From Hanleya hanleyi (taxonomy: Eukaryota; Mollusca; Polyplacophora; Lepidopleurida; Hanleyidae): DNA of 64,000 nt. The position numbers and the translations under genes were made by a program. The notes under the pieces were generated by a model. That model saw nothing but the letters and a program-made list of their open reading frames with translations. It made no database searches and had not been told where the DNA came from. This document shows, one piece after another, positions 45,713 to 55,815 of this stretch. Location of the stretch: NCBI GenBank assembly GCA_036873755.1, contig JAVTVY010012683.1, positions 62,001-126,000 on the forward strand, read 5' to 3'. Position 1 is the stretch's first letter. Every line of letters starts with the position of its first letter.

Positions 45713-46428
45713 AGAGAGAGAGAGAGAGAGAGAGAGAGTTAGGGTTTAACGTCGCATTCAGCAATATTTCAGCTATATAGCGACGATCAAACAAAATTCT
45801 AAGCAATCAATTCAAAAACTCGGTAAACTAATGCGTTAAAACAGGTACAAACATTAAAATTTGTACAACAAACCAATCTCTCTCAAATAACCTAAAATAC
45901 AATCTTCTTTCACTCTGCTAAAAAGATCTTCCAGCGTATCTGCTCGATAAAAAGTATCTCTTACAGTTTTAAAATCTATGCAGTCCAGGAGAATATGTCT
46001 CACCGTCAGATCTTCATGGCAAGGTATACACCTTGGAATCGGCTCCTGTTTTAGTAAATATTCATGAGTTAATCGTGTGTGACCGATCCTACATCGTCTA
46101 ATCATGGCCTGGTCGAAGCGTTTATGACTGTTCAGGTGAGTATAACCAACCGTTTTTTTGAACTCGTGAAGTTTGTTATTATTCATAGTATCCCATAGCG
46201 ATTGAAACAGCCTTCTTACATATGCGCAGATAGATGGTCTGAAATCGCTGTATGGGAGACCAACAGGGTCAACTTCTCCATCTAAAGCTGCCTTAGCTTG
46301 TCTATCAGCTTCAGTGTTGCCTTTGATGTCAACGTGACTAGGCACCCAACAAAACACAATATCTATCTGTTGATCAAATCTGGTGTCATATAATTGTAGA
46401 ATTTCCAAGATGGTGGGATGAGTGTAAC
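45713..46428 (-). mobile_element. I-type LINE, truncated copy L3, with 12-bp target duplication
   Basis: TAACCACGCTGG is duplicated at 45701-45712 and 46429-46440, so this is a clean target-primed insertion into the DIRS terminus. The copy holds only the RNase H C-terminal part (CWVPSHVDIKGNTEADRQAK onward) and the tail with a 25-base GA repeat at 45713. It is nearly identical to the 3' end of L4. Confidence 0.8.
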
Positions 46429-46581
46429 CACGCTGGATTGAATGGGAGAGAGAGAGAGAGAGAGAATTAGGGTTTAACGTCGCATTCAGCAATATTTCAG
46501 CTATATAGCGACGATCAAACAAAATTCTAAGCAATCAATTCAAAAACTCGGTAAACTAATGCGTTAAAACACGTACAAACA

Positions 46582-47898
46582 TTAAAATTTGTACAACAAA
46601 CCAATCTCTCTCAAATAACCTAAAATACAATCTTCTTTCACTCTGCTAAAAAGATCTTCCAGCGTATCTGCTCGATAAAAAGTATCTCTTACAGTTTTAA
46701 AATCTATGCAGTCCAGGAGAATATGTCTCACCGTCAGATCTTCATGGCAAGGTATACACCTTGGAATCGGCTCCTGTTTTAGTAAATATTCATGAGTTAA
46801 TCGTGTGTGACCGATCCTACATCGTCTAATCATGGCCTGGTCGAAGCGTTTATGACTGTTCAGGTGAGTATAACCAACCGTTTTTTTGAACTCGTGAAGT
46901 TTGTTATTATTCATAGTATCCCATAGCGATTGAAACAGCCTTCTTACATATGCGCAGATAGATGGTCTGAAATCGCTGTATGGGAGACCAACAGGGTCAA
47001 CTTCTCCATCTAAAGCTGCCTTAGCTAGTCTATCAGCTTCAGTGTTGCCTTTGATGTCAACGTGACTAGGCACCCAACAAAACACAATATCTATCTGTTG
47101 ATCAAATCTGGTGTCATATAATTGTAGAATTTCCAAGATGGTGGGATGAGTGGAATTTCCATTTTTAATTGCTTTAAGGCATGACAGTGAATCTGAGAAT
47201 ATGACATATTTTTTCCTTCTAGTGGATCCAATACCTTCCAAAGCAGATAATAGAGCTTTTGCTTCTGCAGTAAATATGGAACTTTTACCTGGCAGTCGAT
47301 ACGTTTTAGTTTTGGAACTAAAGATAGTAGCACATGCTACTCTCTCACCATCTTTAGAACCATCTGTATAAATAGCCTGATGTGAACTGTATTTCTCTCT
47401 CAGTAGACCGAATTCCTGAGTATACACGAGCTGGCTCGTGTCTGCCTTTTTATATTTAGTCAGTGAAATATCTACTTCTGGTGTGGCTAACTGCCATGGT
47501 GGAGTTGGCAAGAGCTCGTTAGGTAAAATCTGACTAACTTTAATACCAGCTGCTACAAGATGTGGTTTCATACGGATTCCAAGAGGTGGAATAATCGAGG
47601 GTTTTAGCGAATATAAATCTGCGTACCCAGGGTTGAAAACACAGTTATATGCAGGATTTGAGTGGTTCGAACGCAGTTTTGTGATATATTGCAGCGATAA
47701 TTTAATTTTCCGAAGTTCTAAAGGAATTTCATCCGCTTCTACATACAAGCTTTCTTTGGGTGATGTTCTGAACGCACCGAGGCAAAGCCTTAGTCCTTGA
47801 TGGAGAATAGGATCTAGCTTTGCCAAGTTTGACTTGCTTGCACCATTGTAAACAATATAACCATAATCGAGTTTGGAACGAACAAGCGATCGATACAA
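46582..47898 (-). CDS. LINE ORF2 C-terminal part: connection region and RNase H
   Basis: A 438-codon open frame. It starts with the RT-connection segment (RSLVRSKLDYGYIVYNGASK) and contains an RNase H domain with the acidic residues in AIYTDGSKDGERV, FTAEAKALLSALE, IFSDSLSCLKAIKNG and GNTEADRLAKAAL. It ends with a Cys/His-bearing tail (MIRRCRIGHTRLTHEYLLKQ, RCIPCHEDLTVRHILLDC). It is the longest intact LINE frame in the window. The upstream RT frame is separated by a shift near 47900 and by the foldback element at 47993. Confidence 0.8.
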   Translation of the reverse strand: MYRSLVRSKLDYGYIVYNGASKSNLAKLDPILHQGLRLCLGAFRTSPKESLYVEADEIPLELRKIKLSLQYITKLRSNHSNPAYNCVFNPGYADLYSLKPSIIPPLGIRMKPHLVAAGIKVSQILPNELLPTPPWQLATPEVDISLTKYKKADTSQLVYTQEFGLLREKYSSHQAIYTDGSKDGERVACATIFSSKTKTYRLPGKSSIFTAEAKALLSALEGIGSTRRKKYVIFSDSLSCLKAIKNGNSTHPTILEILQLYDTRFDQQIDIVFCWVPSHVDIKGNTEADRLAKAALDGEVDPVGLPYSDFRPSICAYVRRLFQSLWDTMNNNKLHEFKKTVGYTHLNSHKRFDQAMIRRCRIGHTRLTHEYLLKQEPIPRCIPCHEDLTVRHILLDCIDFKTVRDTFYRADTLEDLFSRVKEDCILGYLREIGLLYKF

Positions 47899-48511
47899 AT
47901 AAAGGAGAGTTTACTGATCTCCCCCCACTTATAGCTGGCAACGACTTTCAACAAATCCAGAGCTTTCGTGCATTTGGCTTTTAAGCAATTTAAACACCTC
48001 AACAAAAGTAAGTTCCCCCCTAAACATTGGCTAATATTTTCTAAGATAGTTATGCGATTGTAACGAGATTTCTCACATAGTATCAGTTTGACCAGCGCAA
48101 CAATCAGTGAAAATGATTACCCTGCAGGTGGCGCTATGCCTGAATGCGCATGGATTCAATGCAAGACGGTCGCATTTCAAAAATTGCAAAACAAATTATC
48201 AGAGACAGGTTTTGTTCATGATTGAATAAAATCTAACAGGTGGAACAAAGACAGTGCTATCCAATCACAAGGTTTGACCAGAGCAACAATCGGTGAAAAA
48301 GATTGCCCTGTACGTGGCGCTATGCCTGAATGAGCATGCATTGAATGTAACTCGGTAGCATTTCCATAAATTGCACAGCAGATCATCAAAGACAGATTTT
48401 ATTAAATAACTAACAAACCCTAACCGCTAAAGCAAAGACAGTGCTATCCAATCACACGGTTTGACCAGAGCAGCAATCAGTGAATATGATTACCGTGTAA
48501 GTGGTGCTGTC

Positions 48512-49048
48512 TTAACCCTGTCAGGCCTGGAGGGCCATTATAGCCCCTCCAACCAAACTTTCTCTCCTATCTCCGGAGCAACAACAAAATAAAAGCAAAC
48601 TTTTTAGTTTGTCATATTGGTGTCAGTTTGAACGTACATTGTATTTGCATATCTCCCGAACAGAGGATTATGAGTAAATCCAAGATGGCGGCCATGTGAG
48701 GTACCAGAAATTGATGTTTTCATCATTTTTCTTCAAACGTTCTGCTTTTCCTTGCGAAAAAGTGGATGAAAATGATTTTATTTCACATCGGACTATTATT
48801 TACTAATTTATCATGCAGTTTTTGCAAAAAATACATAAATAAAAAAAATCGAAAATCTGACCAAAAAAAATCGACCAAAAATGACTATTTAAAAAATGAC
48901 GTCACTGTGACGTCATCAAATGTTTGCATCATGTTCTGGTAGAGCACCTACATGTAAAAAGTCCGCTTTTATTTCGTGTTGCTCTGGAGATAAGAGAGAA
49001 CGTTTGGTAGGAGGGGCTATAATGGCCCTCCAGGCCTGACAGGGTTAA
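48512..49048. mobile_element. piggyBac-type MITE, 529 bp, nested
   Basis: TTAA lies at both edges (48512-48515, 49045-49048). The termini are long and nearly perfect inverted repeats beginning CCCTGTCAGGCCTGGAGGGC. The interior shares the AAGATGGCGGCC and TGACGTCA words with the copy at 8754-9341. Confidence 0.8.
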
Positions 49049-49400
49049 TTACAACACATATAAGGGAAGTGGGAAGAGGTGCCGACATACTGACTGCGTC
49101 ACATGACTTCACAGAATAGTCTTCTGGTTAACCTATTCTAAAGCACATACCAAGAATCTAACGATTCGTGATATGTGTTGTATCTCAGGTACGCTTTTAT
49201 TGTACCTGTTCATGTGGCAACTTGGATGATATGACCACACGGCCCCTAGCACCGGCATAAGCGGTATTAGATACAAATCTAGAGAGCTATGATGGAAATG
49301 CTCTGACAACTCGTATACTGGTAATTGGTGAGCTGTTTCGCTGTGACAACTCGTACATTGGAGATTGGTGAGCTGTATCGTCGTCAGATGTAAATGACGG
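49049..49400 (+). repeat. Dispersed repeat D, third copy (D3)
   Basis: The sequence ACAACACATATAAGGGAAGT to CAACTCGTACATTGG directly follows the right TTAA of the MITE. The unit ACAACTCGTAxxxTGG / GATTGGTGAGCTG is duplicated near its right end. Confidence 0.7.
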
Positions 49401-50148
49401 CATTTAACACAAAAGACTAGCCTGTAAGGCCCGATGTCGACCCAGCACCACCTACACGGTAATCATATTCACCGACTGCTGCTCTGGTCAAACCGTGTGA
49501 TTGTATAGCACTGTCTTGCTCTACCAGTTAGGATTTGTTCGTTATTGAATAAGATCTGTCTTTAATAATCTGTTTTGCAATTTATGGAAATGCTACCGTC
49601 TTGCATTCAATGCATGCTCATTCAGGCATAACACCACGTACAGGGCAATCTTTTTCATCGATTGTTGCTCTGGTCAAATTGTGTAATCGGATGTCACCGT
49701 TTTTTGCTCTACCGGTTAGGATTTGTTCGTTACTGAATAAAATTTATCTTTAATAATCTGTTTTGCAATTTATGGAAATGCTACTGTCTTACATTCAATG
49801 CATGCTCATTCAGGCATAGCACCACGTACAGGGTAATCATTTTCACCGATTGTTGCTCTAGTCAAACCGTGTGATTGGATATCACTGTCCTTGCTCTAAC
49901 TGTTAGGATGTGTTCGTGATTGAATAAAATCTGTCTTTGATAATCTGTTTTGCAATTTTTGAAATGCGACCGTCTTGCATTGAATTCATGTTCATTCAGG
50001 CATAGCACCACCTACAGGGTAATCATTTTCACCGATTGTTGCGCTGGTCACACTAATGCTCTGTGAGAAATTCCGTTACAATCGCATAAATATCTTAGAA
50101 AATATTAACCAATGTTGAGGGGGGAACTTACTTTTGTTGAGGTGTTTA

Positions 50149-51840
50149 TATGTGATTTGAATGTTAGTCGTTGATCAAACAACATGCCTAGAAATTTGAC
50201 CTCTTTTACTACTTTGATTTTAGTTCCGTCTAATTTTAGTTTTGGATCTTGGTGTTGGAAATATTTTCTGCAAAGTGTATACAATTTGTCTTAGCTCTGG
50301 AGAACTTGAAACCATTTTCTAGACACCATTTCTGAATTCTGTGTAGACAAAGTTGTAATGTTCTCTCAATATTGTGTATACTTTTCCCACTACACGATAT
50401 ATTGAAATCGTCTACAAAAAGTGAGCCATCAATTGATTTACTCAGAACTGCAGCCAAGCTGTTGATCTTGATACTAAACAGAGTAGTAGACTGTGGGACA
50501 CCCTGGTCTTGATCAAAATAGTCAGACATAGTTGTACCCAAACGAATTTGGAATTGCCTATCATTCAAAAAGTTGGAAATAAAAACGGGTAAACGACCTT
50601 TTAATCCCATCTTTTGAAGATCTTTTAGAATCCCATATTTCCATGTAGTATAGGCTTTTTCTAAATCAAAAAAGATAGAAACCACATGTTCGTTCTTGGC
50701 GAAAGCATTCTTAACATACGAATCTAATCTGACTAAATGATCAATGATACTTCTATTTTTACGGAAACCAGCTTGAATATCAGTAAGTTTCTTTTCAGTT
50801 TCTATGTATCAAACAAGGCGATCATTTATCATGCGTTCCATTGTTTTGCAAACACAGCTAGTCAATGAAATCGGACGATAATTACCAGGGTCTGTATGGT
50901 CACGACCAGGTTTTGGTACTGGTATAACTATGGCATTGTGCCATGACGGAGGGAATTCCTCTCTATACCAAAGTCTATTGAATATGCGTAATAGGATTTC
51001 TAGAGATGATTCCGGTAGATGTTTCAAAAGCTGATAATCAATATTATCAGGGCCTGCAACAGAATCATGAGCTTTCGTGAGAGAAGCATGAAGTTCTTCT
51101 ATTGTAAACGAAGCGTTATAGCCTTCATGGTTACCGGAGGTGAATTTAATTTCTTTTTTCTCTTCTCTTTTCTGGAAACTTTGAAATTTAGGTACATAAT
51201 TGTCTGATGAAGAGTTTTTGGCAATTGTTTCTCCTAATTTATTTGCAGTTTCCAGTCTGTCAGTAATCACTTGATTTCCATCGTTGAGATGGTGAACGCT
51301 GAACGCTGAGCTTTTACCTTTTATTCTTTGGATCATATTCCAAACTTTTGTTATAGGAGTATGAGTATCTATCTTAGAAACATAATTTCTCCAAGAATCA
51401 CGTTTATTCTGTTTCATGGTTCTACGAGCTTTAGCTCTGAGATCTTTCAAATTTTCAGGATTAGGATGTCGGCGGAAATATCGTTCAGCTTTCTTCCTAC
51501 ATTTTCTTGCTTCTTTACATTCATCATTAAACCAAGGTTTCTTAATATGTGCAACTCCTGAAGATGTGGGAATGGTTTGGCTGGCAATTTCTATCAACAT
51601 ATCTGAGAATAGCTGTATAGGATCTGAAACATCAGCGAAGGAGACTTGCAGTTCTTGTGAACAAAGCTTTTCAAACTCGGGCCAGTTGGCTTTCTTGAAA
51701 TTAGACCTTGTGAAACGAGGGTCATCAGCTGAATGAACAGCTTTTACGACAGTGGCAAAGTGATCACTTTCATAAAGGTCATCATGAACAGACCCAGAAA
51801 ATTCTTCAAGAATAGGAAGGTCCCAAAGTGAGATATCCAA
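50149..51840 (-). pseudogene. LINE ORF2 reverse transcriptase
   Basis: Minus-strand frames give the RT N-terminal region (GPDNIDYQLLKHLPESSLEI, NAIVIPVPKPGRDHTDPGNY, RPISLTSCVCKTMERMI). A TGA at 50806-50808 follows, then the palm (VSIFFDLEKAYTTWKYGILK, QDQGVPQSTTLFSIKIN) and the catalytic SLFVDDFNISCS. The end (KEVKFLGMLFDQRLTFKSH) is in a shifted frame at 50235-50150. RT primes on nicked target DNA. One stop and at least one frameshift disable it. The upstream part of 51840 (DISLWDLPILEEF, LYESDHFA) still belongs to the endonuclease. Confidence 0.75.
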
Positions 51841-52391
51841 TGCTGAATAGGTTCCATGAGCCTAGGACAAATGTGTATAAGAACCATCATTAAAAATACA
51901 CAACGAATTATTGGATATAAAATTTTCGAGAATTTTACCTTTACAATTGTCTTCGTTATCCCAGAGGATGTTACGACCGTTAAAATCACCCATCAATATA
52001 CAAGGTTTCGGGAGCTGATCATAAAGATCTTGAAGTTCATTTAGCCGGAGACCACCAGAAGAAGGTATGTACACCGTGCATAATGTGAAATCAGGGTAAT
52101 ACGAACTGCTACAGCTTGTAAATCTGTTACTAAATCAACAGGACTGTGTAAAACAGCCTTTTTAACCAATATTGAGGAACCACCAGTAGCTTTTCCATTT
52201 TCGTCTAAAGCGTATGAATGATAAGGTGTGTCTTGGCGAAATTTAAATTTATCTTTATCTGCTTTCTTCAGAAAGGTCTCGTTGAGACAAAAAGCTGATG
52301 GTTCATAATCTTGAGTTAATAATTGGAGTTCATTTAAATTTAGCCAAACTCTTCTGCAATTCCACTGAACGATAGTTGGTGGCTGAGCCAT
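51744..52391 (-). pseudogene. LINE AP-type endonuclease
   Basis: Starts at an ATG (MAQPPTIVQWNCRRVWLNLN) and shows the family's blocks in three successive frames: QWNCR and SAFCLNETF up to about 52080, CILMGDFNGRNILWD at 52074-51862, and the final ESDHFA of the catalytic SDH box at about 51780. It would nick the target to prime reverse transcription. Two frameshifts (near 52065 and 51860) break it. Confidence 0.7.
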
Positions 52392-53213
52392 CTTTAGTCC
52401 GTATATAGGAATAAAACAAAGCTGTCCAAGCGAAGATATATAAGGTTAGCTTAGCCATTATGTACGTTTTATTTTGGGTAATTCTTTTTTACCTTTCTTA
52501 TCTTTTTTCCTTTGTTCTCTCTTGTCTTTTTTATTTTCCTTCCTACAAACTTCTTTCTGTCTCTCTTGTCCCAACAAGTCCTTCGACCTTTGGTTCAAGG
52601 AAGTCTCGCCCTTTAGCGGACGATCATTACACTCCTGATAGAAAGAAGATTGAGTGTATCGCTGGTAGGAGTTGGAGCAGCATCGACTCAATATCCATGG
52701 AATTCTCTTCATTCTTCTTTTTCTGGTTCGAGGTAGCTTTATTATTACCAGACTGCTGACTACTTTCTTTTTCTGCGAACTCCTCTATTACTTCTTCGTT
52801 TGGTGTGAAGTTTACATCTACACCGGAGTGAATAGGATTAATGGAGGAATCCACAGACTGCACAGGTGCATTCTGACTCGAAACAATATCAGCATCCTGT
52901 AGCTGACACTCTTCAATTCAACCTCCCGACTTAATACTAAGTCATCTCTTTCAGTCTGATCAGAAGTCTGATCACCTGACTGGACTTCTACATTATCGCA
53001 AACTTCACTCTCACCGACATCTCCATCTTCCGAATTACAACCTTCATCCATCGCGTCATCAAGACACTCGTCGCGGTTTGGAGTTTTCTCATTGCTTCCG
53101 GCGGATTCTATCTTCTGATGACGTTCAGTGGGCTTACCATTACGGCCTACAGTCTTCCATGCATCTTTATAGTGCTGTTGTTTCTGCCGGATAGCCTCGG
53201 CGGAAAGTTCGAA
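52392..53213 (-). pseudogene. LINE ORF1 C-terminal part (first piece)
   Basis: The frame from 53213 reads LSAEAIRQKQQHYKDAWKTV, SNEKTPNRDECLDDAMDEGC and an acidic stretch. After a frame change it continues with the linker found also at 61260-61460 (SINPIHSGVDVNFTPNEEV) and a Lys-rich end (KENKKDKREQRKKDKKGKKE). This is the acidic/basic C-terminal tail of ORF1. It stops abruptly at 53213, where unrelated plus-strand sequence begins. Confidence 0.6.
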
Positions 53214-53836
53214 CACTTTCACCGTGAAGAAATCGGCCCGGTTAAAGTATAGTAACTTGGATAAGTTGGATTACAAGGTTAATCAACTGTTACTTCCTCA
53301 TTGTGAGGAGAGCAGATATGGCCCTCATGGTCAGAAATGTATGAGTGTGAAAACTACCGTATACGGTCCTGGTGGTTCAAAGCAGGATCGACTTTTCCAG
53401 AAATGTGTATGTGGAGTTTTGGGATGTCAGTCCCGTAAACAGTCTGCTCCCATCTGCTATGTGGAAGATTTCAAGACCGGTTATGTGGTGGAATATACAA
53501 AGTATGTGGAAATAGTTCGACATTTGAATACCACTTACAAACAGTAATTTCTATGTGACATTTAGAAGTGATTTAGAAAGTTAATTGTGTTCTCCCCGTA
53601 AAGTAAATTCATGTCGTGTAACTATGGATATGCTGAAAATATTCAACGGACATAAAAAGTGATTGTTTGTTGACGCACAAATTGTGAATGACAGTGACAT
53701 CAATTGTTCCCTTAACGGTAATGTTGTTTATTTGGTGCCGTGTTATATGTTGCGCTTTATTTGATTGTTAGATCGTCGCTATATAGCTGAAATATTGCTG
53801 AATGCGACGTTAAACCTAAATTCTCTCTCTCTCTCT
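53214..53836 (+). mobile_element. Chimeric retro-insert: unknown ORF plus LINE 3' tail
   Basis: Plus-strand sequence of unknown origin is followed at about 53757 by the LINE tail (GATCGTCGCTATATAGCTGA, TGCGACGTTAAACC) and a TC run to 53836. The body has an open frame to 53547 (next entry) and an AT-rich 3' stretch like an mRNA trailer. The LINE ORF1 sequence on either side is duplicated for about 330 bp at roughly 90% identity. The layout of a non-LINE body with a matching LINE tail suggests an RNA copied by the LINE machinery, or template switching. Confidence 0.6.
53224..53547 (+). CDS. Unknown Cys-containing ORF in the chimeric insert
   Basis: An open frame of 107 residues without recognised family. 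It reads LKYSNLDKLDYKVNQLLLPH, SVKTTVYGPGGSKQD, then a Cys cluster FQKCVCGVLGCQSRKQSAPI and VEDFKTGYVVEYTKYVEIV, ending at a TAA. The first codon is GTG/non-ATG in context, so the 5' end is probably missing. The codon pattern and Cys spacing look protein-like. It could be the 3' exon region of a captured host mRNA. No signal peptide is visible because the N-terminus is absent. Confidence 0.4.
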   Translation: MKKSARLKYSNLDKLDYKVNQLLLPHCEESRYGPHGQKCMSVKTTVYGPGGSKQDRLFQKCVCGVLGCQSRKQSAPICYVEDFKTGYVVEYTKYVEIVRHLNTTYKQ

Positions 53837-54833
53837 CAACACTATCAGTATCTGGTAAGTTGTTACTCTTCAATTCAACTTCTGGAATTAATACTATGTT
53901 ATCTCTTTCAGTCTGATCAGAAATCTGATCACCTGACTGGACTTCTACATTATGGCAAACTTCACTCTCACTGACATCTCCATCTTCCGAATTACAACCT
54001 TCATCCATCGCGTCATCGAGACACTCGTCGCGGTTTGGAGTTTTCTCATTGCTTCCGGCGGAGTCTATCTTCTGATGACGTTCAGTGGCCTTACCATTAC
54101 GGCCTAGTCTTCCATCCATCTTTATAGTCCTGTTGTTTCTGCCGGATAGCCTCGGCGGAAAGTTCTTTTCTAACTCCTGCAGCCGGAAGAAAGCGAGAAT
54201 CCAACAAATCATCTCTTCTATCATTAGCTGCGTTATCCTCAGGAACCTGTTTGGCCTTTGGACAGGTTTTTTTAAAGTGTCCTTCCTGATGACAAATCAG
54301 GCATTTATTTTTCAAAGGACACTTCGAGTTCATGTGATTTTCTGATCTACAAGTATAACATGTTTTTACTTGACCGTTATACCATACAGGAAGTCTCATA
54401 CCTCCAATCAAAATAGAAGAAGGAAGATCACGTTTGAATTTCGTCATCCAAATTCTTCGAACTCCCGTTTCAAACTCTCTATCAAACGAATAGAACTCTC
54501 TTTGTAAAGAGAGAACATCCCCATAAATCTCAAAAGCACTTTTGATCTCAGAATCTGGGAAATCGCATGGTCCTTTCACTTTTACCAGCAATTTCTCTGG
54601 ATCTATTTCCTCACAATAGCCACGTTGATCTCCAACGCGAATACCTTCCAGCACTAGGCGAGCTTTGGTATTCTCATTTGCTACTGTGAGGTTCCACAAG
54701 GTATTTGATACCTGTACTAGACCTTTAAGGATTTTCGGTCCTGATCCAACAGTGTCTTTTAATGCGTGATATATATCAGACGGATCTGCTCTCTCTAGAC
54801 CGTGAAGTTTTAGGCTCAGTGACCTATTAGACT
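53837..54833 (-). pseudogene. LINE ORF1 with two CCHC knuckles (second piece)
   Basis: Minus-strand ORF1 begins after the MITE with SNRSLSLKLHGLERADPSDI. It has an RRM-like region (VSNTLWNLTVANENTKARLV, CDFPDSEIKSAFEIYGDVLS) and two knuckles CYTCRSENHMNSKC and CLICHQEGHFKKTC (CX2CX4HX4C). It ends with the SAEAIRQKQQ linker and the acidic tail, with a frameshift near 54110. ORF1 proteins bind the element RNA. Its true start codon lies beyond the MITE, at about 55095. Confidence 0.7.
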
Positions 54834-55084
54834 GGGAGTAGTAAAGAATAGGCGCCATGTACAGCCATAGTATTACCCGTGTGTGGAATGAGTCATGAAT
54901 GAAACTTTCCCCAAATCCTCACAATTGCAACCGTTTATCCTCTCAGAACGACTCTTTTACTCCTCCCAATATTGAATAGTTCAAAAACGGTTGCAATTGT
55001 GAGGATTTGAGGAAAATTTCATTCATGACTTATTCCACACATGGGTTACTATGGCGCCTATTCTTTACTACTCCCTATTAGACT
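54825..55084. mobile_element. MULE-like MITE, 242 bp, with 9-bp target duplication
   Basis: TATTAGACT is duplicated at 54825-54833 and 55076-55084. The element between has long inverted repeats starting GGGAGTAGTAAAGAATAGGC, and most of the two arms pair. It separates the ORF1 start codon from the rest of ORF1. By chance it supplies a new in-frame ATG at 54856-54858. Confidence 0.8.
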
Positions 55085-55815
55085 TGCTAAATGCCATAGT
55101 GTGAAAAAAAATAATATAAAAGGAAAAAAGGTCCACAAGGGAATCTTAATACAAACTACAAATAGTGACACACACAAACCTCAGTAGTGTGCCTCCCCAC
55201 AGAGTAAACATCGCCTACCCCCGAGGGAGCCCCACTCTAAAGGTGAAGGTTAAAACTATACAAGCAATACAATAATACACTATCTCTGAACCTTGTCTCG
55301 GCCGAACAATAGCCCAGTTCTAAACCGGGCCCGTTGCTAGGTGATACCGAGGAACAAAAGAACAGAGAACAAAAGACTCGATCAAACTTGTACTCTGAGG
55401 GCTAGCCTTCAGTATACAACTTCAATATGTACATGTATTTAGCCTAGTTGATATACGCAGATATGTGTAAATCGACCTAAGCCAAATTGAACGAAAAACA
55501 AACCAACAATAAACTTTATCAAGCCAACAAGGAAATATATATACAGCAACACAAATACGAAATATTTACAGACCACAAACAAACAGAGAGGGAGACAGAA
55601 AAAAACCGAGACGGTAGTAATGGCAGGTCTCTGCCTTCCCAAACCAGGCCAAACTGACTAAGTCAGAAAACCGCCCTGAACAGCAAAAAACTGAGAAATT
55701 ATCGTAAACTTTCACCACAGGTATTTGTCAAAAGTATTCACAAAATATATTACACAGAAATCAGAGCTAATATCAGCTGAAATACGCAGAAATAAACAAA
55801 TTTCTCGGAGCGAAG
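55085..55815 (-). promoter_or_regulatory. LINE 5' leader, probable internal promoter region
   Basis: About 730 bp upstream of ORF1, matching 62950-63644 at high identity. Its outer limit is fixed because both copies lose homology at the same base, after CTCGGAGCGAAG. LINE promoters of this kind lie inside the transcribed leader. No specific box could be assigned. This copy has 30 extra bases near 55768 compared with the other. Confidence 0.55.

Larger units (their letters stand above)
39376..46445 (+). mobile_element. DIRS-type tyrosine-recombinase retrotransposon
   Basis: Left inverted terminal repeat 39376-39574, then gag, RT, RNase H and tyrosine recombinase genes on the plus strand. A non-coding stretch follows, then an internal complementary region (about 45506-45601) and the start of the right inverted repeat (45660-45712, resuming at 46429-46445 after a LINE insertion). 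This order, without LTRs or integrase, is diagnostic of DIRS elements, which insert a circular cDNA by recombination. The outer part of the right terminus is missing. Frameshifts in the pol and recombinase genes make this copy defective. Confidence 0.85.
47993..50146. mobile_element. 2.15-kb foldback element with tandem-repeat arms
   Basis: Terminal inverted repeats of at least 100 bp begin AACACCTCAACAAAAGTAAG, and TA flanks both ends (47991-47992, 50147-50148). The LINE sequence is continuous once it is removed. Each arm consists of roughly 190-bp tandem units (GTTTGACCAGxGCAACAATC, GGCGCTATGCCTGAATG): three on the left and four inverted on the right. The centre holds a piggyBac-type MITE and a D repeat. 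There is no transposase. The TA duplication suggests mobilisation by a Tc1/mariner-like enzyme. Confidence 0.75.
46446..55815 (-). mobile_element. Long composite I-type LINE (L4) with nested insertions
   Basis: Read on the minus strand from 55815: about 740 bp of 5' leader, ORF1 (CCHC), a chimeric insert, a second ORF1 part, endonuclease, RT, a foldback element in the RT/RNase H interval, RNase H and the tail at 46446-46500. The gene order AP-endonuclease, RT, RNase H with a CCHC ORF1 is that of the I superfamily (Nimb-like clades are common in molluscs). Divergence between the ORF1 pieces at 52.9-53.2 and 53.8-54.2 kb suggests that two LINE copies are joined here. Confidence 0.75.
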
